DNA of 6,436 nt, from the NCBI GenBank assembly GCA_905236685.1, contig CAJOPD010000054.1, positions 1 through 6,436 of the forward strand. Direction: 5' to 3'. Position numbers and translations under genes: made by a program. Shown here piece after piece: positions 1-4,686 of this stretch. Source of the DNA: an uncultured Clostridia bacterium (GTDB lineage: Bacteria > Bacillota > Clostridia > UBA1381). Under the pieces are notes generated by a model. It did no database searches. It was given only the letters and a program-made list of their open reading frames with translations, and was not told where the DNA came from. Numbering within the stretch: position 1 is the first letter of the stretch; every line of letters starts with the position of its first letter.

Positions 1-481
1 GACCTGTGCGCTCCGCAAGTATCTCATTTAAATGTTTCTTTATACCTATAATATGTTCTGCGTGAATTTGTATATCCGTTGCCTGCCCCTGAAGTCCGCC
101 GAGAAGCGGCTGATGAATCATAATTTCGCTGTTCGGAAGAGCAAAACGCTTGCCCTTTGTACCTGCACAAAGCAGGAATGCGCCCATACTCGCCGCCATA
201 CCTACACAAATTGTAGATACATCGCACTTTATATACTGCATTGTGTCATAAATCGCCATACCTGCCGAAATTGAGCCGCCGGGACTGTTTATATAAAGCT
301 GAATATCTTTATCGGGGTCCTTTGCTTCAAGGAATAGCATCTGTGCAACAATAAGGCTTGCCGATACATCGGTAACCTCTTCGCCCAAGAAAATTATTCT
401 GTCCTCCAAAAGCCTTGAAAAAATATCATAGCTTCTTTCGCCTCTGCCTGTCTGTTCAATTACCATTGGTACTAAGCTCAT
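1..481 (-). CDS. clpP: ATP-dependent Clp protease proteolytic subunit ClpP (C-terminus cut by window edge)
   Basis: Cytoplasmic serine protease subunit that forms a barrel of two heptameric rings and degrades proteins unfolded by ClpX or ClpC. Only 160 of roughly 195 residues are in the window. The start MSLVPMVIEQTGRGERSYDI matches the mature N-terminus typical of ClpP. The oxyanion-loop motif NSPGGS is at residues 65-70, the catalytic Ser in MAASMGA is Ser98, and the catalytic His in MIHQP is His123. The catalytic Asp (about residue 172) should lie beyond the edge. Met1 (479-481) is preferred over Met6 because AAAGGA lies about 8 nt upstream of it. The gene starts 30 bp after the tig stop with no terminator between, so the two are probably cotranscribed. 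By the usual gene order clpX may follow to the left, but this cannot be seen. Identification is very secure. Confidence 0.97.
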   Translation of the reverse strand, partial: MSLVPMVIEQTGRGERSYDIFSRLLEDRIIFLGEEVTDVSASLIVAQMLFLEAKDPDKDIQLYINSPGGSISAGMAIYDTMQYIKCDVSTICVGMAASMGAFLLCAGTKGKRFALPNSEIMIHQPLLGGLQGQATDIQIHAEHIIGIKKHLNEILAERTG

Positions 482-511
482 ATTATCATTCCTTTCCGCT
501 TATTACGGTTT

Positions 512-1843
512 TCAGCCCTCTTTTTTCGCTGTATCTTCCGTCTTTTTTGCTCTCGGCTTTGAAATTTTAGCCTTATTTACGAGCATATCTATAACCTTAT
601 TCATTGAAAGCTCTTCTTTAAGATTTTCAATATCTCTTTCCTGCATAAGCTCTTTCAGCTTATCCGCTTCCATATTATACTGCTTTGCCATTTCACAGAT
701 TTTATCGCCTACTTCTTCATCTGTTACGGAAATTCCCTCTTTTTTAACAATCGCCTCTAAAACAAGAGTTGTTTTAAGCTGTTTTTCCGCCTGCGGCTTA
801 AAGCTTTCCTTCATTTGCTCAATATTTGAGCCTGTATATTGCATATATTGGTTAATGTCTAGCCCTTGATATTGCAGTCTTTGCGCAAAATCCTCAACCA
901 TTCTCTCGCATTGTTCCGAAATCATTGCGTCAGGGATTTCAACCTTTGCGCCTTCCACAACTGCGTCCACAACTGCGTTTTCCGTTTCGGTCTTAACTCT
1001 GTCCTCAGCAGATTTTGTAAGCTTTTCCTTAATGCTGTTTTTGTATTCCTCCAAGGTATCAAACTCGCTGACCTCGGACGCAAAATCATCATTTATTTCA
1101 GGCAGTTCCTTTATTTTGTGCTCGTGGATTTTTACCTTAAAGAGCGCGTCCTTTCCTGCAAGATTTTCTGCGTGGTACTCCTCAGGGAAGGTTACATTTA
1201 CATCTACATCTTCCCCCGCCTTTTTGCCTATAAGCTGGTCCTCAAAGCCCGGTATAAAGGTATTTGAGCCGATTTCCAGGTCGTAATTCTCGCCTTTTCC
1301 GCCCTCAAATTCCACACCGTCAACACTTCCCAAAAAGTCAATGGTTACAATGCTTCCCTTTTTGATTTTTTTGTTATCGGCAGGCACCAGGCGAGCGTTC
1401 TTTTCCTGTGTGACTTTTATTTCCTTATCAACATCGCTGTCCGAAACATTGTGCTCAATCTTTTTAACCTTCACGCCTATGTACTCGCCAAGCTCTACCT
1501 CGGGCTTTGTGGTAACAAGCGCTGTAAACACAACCGGCTCGCCCTTTTTGATTTCCTCAACATCAAATTCGGGGCGTGCCGCAGCCTCAATGCCCGCTTC
1601 CTTTACGGCTGCCTCATACGCATCTGGAAGAACAGCGTTTACCGCATCATCATAAAACACCGCTTCGGTATAATACTTTTCAATTACACTCTTGGGAACC
1701 TTACCCTTTCTGAACCCGGGGACGCTGTATTTCTTAGCATTTTTTGCGTATGCTTTATTTATCGCCTTCGCAAAATCCTCGCTCGAAACTTCAAATGTCA
1801 ATTTTACAAGATTTTTTTCAACCTGTTCTGATTTAACAGCCAT
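512..1843 (-). CDS. tig: trigger factor (ribosome-associated chaperone and peptidyl-prolyl isomerase)
   Basis: Binds the ribosome near the polypeptide exit and shields nascent chains; its middle domain is an FKBP-type prolyl isomerase. The product is 443 residues, a normal family length. The N-terminal ribosome-binding domain (about 1-115) carries the signature GFRKGKVP at 43-50. The FKBP-like domain spans about 150-245 (GSIVTIDFLGSVDGVEFEGG at 163-182, then FIPGFEDQLIGKKAGE). The helical C-terminal chaperone domain spans about 246-430 and ends in a Lys-rich tail. The ATG at 1841-1843 is preceded by GAGGAGG about 10 nt upstream and by a nearer AAGG. It is the first gene of a tig-clpP pair and has its own upstream promoter. 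Both products act in protein folding and turnover, which explains the pairing. No oddities were seen. Confidence 0.98.
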   Translation of the reverse strand: MAVKSEQVEKNLVKLTFEVSSEDFAKAINKAYAKNAKKYSVPGFRKGKVPKSVIEKYYTEAVFYDDAVNAVLPDAYEAAVKEAGIEAAARPEFDVEEIKKGEPVVFTALVTTKPEVELGEYIGVKVKKIEHNVSDSDVDKEIKVTQEKNARLVPADNKKIKKGSIVTIDFLGSVDGVEFEGGKGENYDLEIGSNTFIPGFEDQLIGKKAGEDVDVNVTFPEEYHAENLAGKDALFKVKIHEHKIKELPEINDDFASEVSEFDTLEEYKNSIKEKLTKSAEDRVKTETENAVVDAVVEGAKVEIPDAMISEQCERMVEDFAQRLQYQGLDINQYMQYTGSNIEQMKESFKPQAEKQLKTTLVLEAIVKKEGISVTDEEVGDKICEMAKQYNMEADKLKELMQERDIENLKEELSMNKVIDMLVNKAKISKPRAKKTEDTAKKEG

Positions 1844-1897
1844 AGCCTTAAATCCTCCTCATCATTTTGTATGCATTATGCAAATTATATCTATGTT

Positions 1898-1925
1898 ATT
1901 ATAACACAAAAAATATATTTTTCAA
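1898..1925 (-). promoter_or_regulatory. promoter of tig-clpP
   Basis: On the minus strand a TTGAAA -35 box (1920-1925) is followed after 16 bp by a perfect TATAAT -10 box (1898-1903), in a very AT-rich stretch. Transcription would start near 1891, giving a leader of about 50 nt that ends in the GAGGAGG site of tig. A second TATAAT occurs at 1884-1889 but lacks a matching -35 box, so the first is preferred. Predicted from consensus only. Confidence 0.7.
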
Positions 1926-1945
1926 GTTTATTTAAGTATTTTATG

Positions 1946-1968
1946 AAAAAGCAACAAATAACTGCTTT
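1946..1968 (-). terminator. possible weak terminator after the metallophosphoesterase gene
   Basis: On the minus strand AAAGCA (1963-1968) and TGCTTT (1948-1953) form a 6-bp stem with a 9-nt loop, ending in a short T run (1946-1950 on the complement). The stem overlaps the TAA stop codon of the metallophosphoesterase gene. It is AT-rich and short, so it would be leaky at best, and readthrough into tig is plausible. Confidence 0.3.
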
Positions 1969-2662
1969 AATCTGCGATTTTTACGGGTACAAATTCACGA
2001 TAATCCGCCGATACAAGCATATATTCAATCCCGTCCTTTATGCCCTCAAAGGCATTTTTTATGCCCGACGAATGAATATGCCCGTAAACCGCTTTCGTTA
2101 CACCATACTTTTTCAGGAGTTCCGCCATTTCATTTTCGCAAAAATCACGCATTATCGGCGGAAAATGCGTAAATACGACTATATTACCGGGATTTTTTGC
2201 GGATTTAAGCGAAAGTTCAAGCCTTAAAAGCTCGCGGGCATAGATTTTTAAGTCCTCCTCCGAGCCTTTCAGCTGCGGCAGCGTCCAGCCCCTGCTTCCG
2301 CAAATTGAAATATCCTTATATGAAAAGGAGTTATTCTGCAAAAATTCTATATCCGAAAATCCGTTTTTTTGGGTGAATTCCTTTAACTTATTGAGTGTTC
2401 CCCACCAGTAGTCGTGATTGCCTTTTAACATTATCTTTCTTCCGGGCAGCCTATTCAAAAACTCAAAATACTTTTTGCTTTCCTCCATATATGTCGCCCA
2501 CGAAAAATCGCCTGCCAAAACAACCGTGTCCTCATCAGCTACGGTCTTTTGCCAGTTTTCTTCAAGACGGTTTACATAGTTTTCCCAGCTTTTTCCAAAA
2601 ATATTCATCGGTTTATCAATACCGAGCGGAAGATGCAGGTCGGCAATCGCATAAAGTGCCAT
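1967..2662 (-). CDS. calcineurin-like metallophosphoesterase (predicted phosphohydrolase)
   Basis: A 231-residue protein with the full set of metal-binding motifs of the calcineurin-like (PF00149-type) phosphoesterase fold: DLH at 8-10, GDFSW with Asp52, GNHDY with Asn82/His83/Asp84, THFPP with His166 and GHIHS with His195/His197. These residues bind two metal ions and hydrolyse a phosphate ester. There is no signal peptide or membrane segment, so it is probably cytoplasmic. It resembles the small stand-alone phosphohydrolases annotated as COG1768-like; the true substrate cannot be read from the sequence. The ATG at 2660-2662 has AAAAGGAG 6 nt upstream. The gene lies between putP and tig on the same strand, behind a terminator and without an obvious promoter, so it may depend on readthrough. 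A functional link to its neighbours is not evident. Confidence 0.9.
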   Translation of the reverse strand: MALYAIADLHLPLGIDKPMNIFGKSWENYVNRLEENWQKTVADEDTVVLAGDFSWATYMEESKKYFEFLNRLPGRKIMLKGNHDYWWGTLNKLKEFTQKNGFSDIEFLQNNSFSYKDISICGSRGWTLPQLKGSEEDLKIYARELLRLELSLKSAKNPGNIVVFTHFPPIMRDFCENEMAELLKKYGVTKAVYGHIHSSGIKNAFEGIKDGIEYMLVSADYREFVPVKIAD

Positions 2663-2670
2663 AAATTTCT

Positions 2671-2691
2671 CCTTTTGAATTCAACAAAAGG
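2671..2691 (-). promoter_or_regulatory. hairpin that can mask the metallophosphoesterase ribosome binding site
   Basis: CCTTTTG and CAAAAGG form a perfect 7-bp inverted repeat (2671-2677 and 2685-2691) with a 7-nt loop. In the minus-strand transcript the 3' arm is part of AAAAGGAG, the ribosome binding site of the next gene, and the 5' arm is shared with the 3' arm of the upstream terminator. The two hairpins therefore cannot form together. The inverted repeat is directly visible; any regulatory use is inference. Confidence 0.35.
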
Positions 2692-2712
2692 GTGAGTTTT
2701 ATCCCACCCTTT
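2682..2712 (-). terminator. hairpin terminator after putP
   Basis: On the minus strand AAAGGGTG (2705-2712) and CACCCTTT (2687-2694) form a perfect 8-bp stem that can extend by a G-T and a G-C pair around a small loop. It begins 18 bp after the putP stop. The tail reads TTTTGTTGAA, a T run broken by G, so termination may be incomplete. This fits the next gene being expressed by readthrough. Confidence 0.7.
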
Positions 2713-2730
2713 CACTTTGCAAGACTAAAA

Positions 2731-4263
2731 TCAGTTCTTGTTAACCGATTCAAACTCTGCTACGATTTCCTGTGACGGTTTCTTGTCCAAAAGACTTACA
2801 ATTACTATGAAAATTGCCGCTGTGATAAATGCCGGCAAAAGCTCATATATTGCAAATACACCGCCGATTTTGGCTATTACAAACTTCCAGATGAATACCA
2901 TAGCACCGCCCGAAATCATACCTGCCAAAGCTCCCCACTTTGTTGTTCTCTTCCAGAAAAGCGAGAGTATCATTACAGGTCCGAACGCTGCGCCGAAGCC
3001 TGCCCAAGCAAACGATACTACACGGAATACCGAGCTGTTCGGATTTTTTGCAAGGAAGATTGCGATTACCGCTATCACAACTACCGATACACGCGCAATA
3101 ACCATTGCAGTCTTTTGTGAAATCTTTATTTTAAAGGTGTTCATTATAAGGTCGCGGGTTACACTTGAAGATGCCGCGATAAGCTGCGAGTCTGCCGTTG
3201 ACATCGTTGATGCAAGTATTCCTGCCAGGAATATTCCGCCTACTAACGCAGGGATATATCCCACTTTTGTAAGGAACGACGCTATATCTACCAAAATAGT
3301 TTCGGCAGCCGAGCTGCTTTCATATGCAGGCACTATACCGTTCTTCATAAGACCGTATCCCACAAGACCGATTAAAACCGCAATTGTCATTGAGAAAACT
3401 ACCCATACACTTGCTATTCGTCTTGAAATTTTAAGCTTTTTAGCGTCATCTATTGCCATAAATCTAAGCAGAATATGCGGCATACCGAAGTATCCCAAGC
3501 CCCAAGCAAGCGTTGATGCAATCGGCAATCCGCCATAGCTGCCCGTTGTATTTGAGGCAACATCAAAGCCCTTTGTGATATCAAGATAACCGTCAAGATT
3601 TTTGAAATTGGCAAAAACATTATCAAAGCCGCCCAGCAGTCCTTCGCCTATTCCGAGCACCGCAAAGAGCGCAAAGGTCATTACGATACTTTGAATGAAG
3701 TCGGTAGTAGATGCCGCCAAAAAACCTCCCAAAGTACAGTAAAGCACGATTACAATAGCGCTTATCAGCATTGCTGTCATATAATCCATAGCGAAAATGT
3801 TTGAGAAAAGCTTTCCGCAAGCCGAAAAGCCTGACGCTGTATAAGGTATAAAGAATATGATAATAACTATCGCCGCTATCGCTGCAAGAACATTCTTATC
3901 GTCCTTAAATCTCTTTGAAAAGAATTCAGGAAGTGTTACCGCGCCGATTTTTTCGGTATAGTTCCTTAATCTCTTAGCCACAAAAAGCCAGTTTAAATAT
4001 GTACCTACCGCAAGACCGACAGCAGTCCAGGTAGCCTCTGCAAGACCTGTCATAAGCGCAACGCCGGGCAAGCCCATTAAAAGCCACGCGCTCATATCGG
4101 AAGCTTCCGCACTCATCGCAGTAACGGCAGGTCCCAGCTTTCTTCCGCCCAAATAAAAATCGTCTGTTGTTTTGTTTTGCTTTGAACATCTTATTCCCAC
4201 ATATATCATCATTGCCATATAAATAACAATAGCAACAACCATAATCCACATTGTAGATGCCAT
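2731..4263 (-). CDS. putP: sodium/proline symporter (PutP-type, SSS family)
   Basis: Inner-membrane carrier of the sodium:solute symporter family, predicted to import proline with Na+. It is 510 residues with about 13 hydrophobic segments, a normal length for PutP. The first-helix motif ASDMSAWLLMGLPG (54-67) contains the residues equivalent to E. coli PutP Asp55, Met56 and Ser57. The Na+-site helix has MSTADSQ with Ser355/Thr356 (E. coli Ser340/Thr341). The stretch WGLGYFGMPHILLRFMA (254-270) keeps Trp254, Tyr258 and Pro262, the counterparts of residues linked to proline selectivity, and FAWAGFGAAFGPV (418-430) is a family hallmark. Glu53 replaces a Gly found in E. coli. The ATG at 4261-4263 is chosen because AGGAGGGGG lies 8 nt upstream. 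It is transcribed alone from its own promoter and ends at a hairpin terminator. Another substrate cannot be fully excluded. Confidence 0.93.
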   Translation of the reverse strand: MASTMWIMVVAIVIYMAMMIYVGIRCSKQNKTTDDFYLGGRKLGPAVTAMSAEASDMSAWLLMGLPGVALMTGLAEATWTAVGLAVGTYLNWLFVAKRLRNYTEKIGAVTLPEFFSKRFKDDKNVLAAIAAIVIIIFFIPYTASGFSACGKLFSNIFAMDYMTAMLISAIVIVLYCTLGGFLAASTTDFIQSIVMTFALFAVLGIGEGLLGGFDNVFANFKNLDGYLDITKGFDVASNTTGSYGGLPIASTLAWGLGYFGMPHILLRFMAIDDAKKLKISRRIASVWVVFSMTIAVLIGLVGYGLMKNGIVPAYESSSAAETILVDIASFLTKVGYIPALVGGIFLAGILASTMSTADSQLIAASSSVTRDLIMNTFKIKISQKTAMVIARVSVVVIAVIAIFLAKNPNSSVFRVVSFAWAGFGAAFGPVMILSLFWKRTTKWGALAGMISGGAMVFIWKFVIAKIGGVFAIYELLPAFITAAIFIVIVSLLDKKPSQEIVAEFESVNKN

Positions 4264-4297
4264 AAAACATTCCCCCTCCTATGTCAATATGGGGTAT

Positions 4298-4326
4298 ATT
4301 GTAGCATACTTTTTCTAAGATTGCAA
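4298..4326 (-). promoter_or_regulatory. promoter of putP
   Basis: On the minus strand a TTGCAA -35 box (4321-4326) is followed after exactly 17 bp by TACAAT (4298-4303), with an extended -10 TG one base before it. Transcription would start near 4291, leaving a leader of about 28 nt with the strong AGGAGGGGG site. Predicted from consensus. Confidence 0.7.
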
Positions 4327-4351
4327 TACCATAATTTTCTTATTACACATT

Positions 4352-4372
4352 TTGTATGGAATGTATATACAA
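4352..4372. repeat. inverted repeat between the divergent promoters
   Basis: TTGTAT and ATACAA (4352-4357 and 4367-4372) form 6-bp arms around a 9-bp spacer, and an inner 8-bp palindrome GTATATAC lies at 4363-4370. The element sits 25 bp upstream of the putP -35 box and 18 bp upstream of the pheA-operon -35 box. It could be a regulator site, but the region is AT-rich and such arms arise easily by chance. Confidence 0.25.
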
Positions 4373-4390
4373 TTTTTTTCGCCCTTTCTA

Positions 4391-4419
4391 TTGACTTTTT
4401 CCAGAAAAAGTTATATAAT
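4391..4419 (+). promoter_or_regulatory. promoter of the leader peptide-pheA-aroB operon
   Basis: TTGACT (4391-4396) and TATAAT (4414-4419) are separated by the ideal 17 bp. Five of six -35 bases and all six -10 bases match the vegetative sigma consensus, so this should be a strong promoter. Transcription would start near 4425-4427, about 25 nt before the leader peptide ATG and 260 nt before pheA. Confidence 0.85.
4394..4411. promoter_or_regulatory. palindromic operator candidate inside the pheA promoter spacer
   Basis: ACTTTTTC-CA-GAAAAAGT is a perfect 8-bp inverted repeat with a 2-bp centre. It starts inside the -35 box and ends two bases before the -10 box. A dimeric repressor bound there would block RNA polymerase. 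The spacer has the normal 17 bp, which argues against a MerR-type activator, for which longer spacers are typical. The symmetry is seen directly; the binding protein is unknown. Confidence 0.45.
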
Positions 4420-4450
4420 TAAGCAAATTTTGCGAAAGCGGGATAGGATT

Positions 4451-4597
4451 ATGTTTTGTTTAAAACCGGCTGACAAGAGAATACAGTCCTGTGTTGATGC
4501 CAATGCTATGACATCTTATTTTGCTTGGGTAATGCGATTTTTTTCGTATTACTTTTTTTATTTTAAGTACAGCTTTTTAATCGTAAAGGAAGCCTGA
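4451..4597 (+). CDS. Phe/Tyr-rich leader peptide of the pheA attenuator (48 aa)
   Basis: Short ORF between a strong promoter and a terminator ahead of pheA. It holds 8 Phe (all TTT) and 5 Tyr codons plus one Trp; residues 30-42 read FFSYYFFYFKYSF, ten aromatics in thirteen. The last codons (4583-4594) are one arm of the antiterminator and the TGA follows directly, so ribosome position on this ORF should decide the RNA fold. This matches the logic of the enterobacterial PheL leader. The ATG at 4451 is about 25 nt after the predicted transcript start, but its ribosome binding site is poor (GCGGGATAGGA, very close). ATG at 4508 or 4532 are alternatives; the last would give a 21-residue peptide MRFFSYYFFYFKYSFLIVKE+A, also with a weak site. 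A small membrane protein is a less likely reading of the hydrophobic end. Confidence 0.75.
   Translation: MFCLKPADKRIQSCVDANAMTSYFAWVMRFFSYYFFYFKYSFLIVKEA
4572..4593 (+). promoter_or_regulatory. candidate 1:2 (anti-antiterminator) hairpin of the pheA leader
   Basis: GCTTTTT (4572-4578) can pair with AGGAAGC (4587-4593) as 7 bp with two G-U pairs and an 8-nt loop. The 5' arm overlaps the Ser41 and Phe42 codons of the leader peptide, and the 3' arm lies inside the antiterminator arm 4582-4594. It therefore fits the role of the protector stem of classical attenuators, but it is weak and AT-rich. Confidence 0.4.
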
Positions 4598-4646
4598 TTT
4601 AGCAAAAAATCGGTAACATACCGTAAATTATGCGGTTTCCTTTACG
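4582..4646 (+). promoter_or_regulatory. antiterminator of the pheA leader (2:3 stem)
   Basis: CGTAAAGGAAGCC (4582-4594) is complementary over 13 bp, with one G-U pair, to GGTTTCCTTTACG (4634-4646). The second segment includes seven bases of the 5' arm of the terminator stem and its loop, so this stem and the terminator exclude each other. The 39-nt loop contains a small hairpin, CGGTA-ACA-TACCG (4611-4623). The first arm is the end of the leader peptide coding sequence, so a ribosome reaching the stop would cover it. Confidence 0.75.
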
Positions 4647-4661
4647 GGAAACCGCTTTTTT
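4632..4661 (+). terminator. attenuator: intrinsic terminator in the pheA leader
   Basis: GCGGTTTCC (4632-4640) and GGAAACCGC (4647-4655) form a perfect 9-bp stem with a 6-nt loop (TTTACG), directly followed by six T (4656-4661). This is a textbook intrinsic terminator, placed 25 bp before the pheA start and after the promoter, so it can only serve to stop transcription before the structural genes. It follows no complete gene other than the leader peptide ORF. Confidence 0.92.
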
Positions 4662-4686
4662 ATATTATAAATAGCGAGGTGTTTTT

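Noticed and set aside
464..466. Alternative ClpP start at Met6
   Set aside because: The ribosome binding site spacing fits Met1 (479-481), and the residues before Met6 match the usual ClpP N-terminus.
866..1831. Several plus-strand open frames opposite tig
   Set aside because: All are shadows of the conserved trigger factor gene with low-complexity, Cys/Phe-rich translations.
2738..3538. 266-codon open frame on the plus strand antisense to putP
   Set aside because: It lies wholly inside the clearly identified symporter gene, its translation has no family features, and long antisense frames are expected opposite hydrophobic genes.
4423..4433. GCAAA-T-TTTGC palindrome near the transcript start
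   Set aside because: Only 5-bp arms in AT-rich DNA; too short to claim as an operator beside the much better 8-2-8 palindrome.
4352..4450. Upstream extension of the leader ORF to an ATG at 4352 (81 residues)
   Set aside because: This part lies upstream of and across the predicted promoter (4391-4419), so it would not be in the transcript.
4426..4686. T-box riboswitch or other aptamer in the pheA leader
   Set aside because: No T-box core resembling AGGGTGGNACCGCG and no Stem I hallmarks were found; the leader is instead coding and carries simple two-arm switching.
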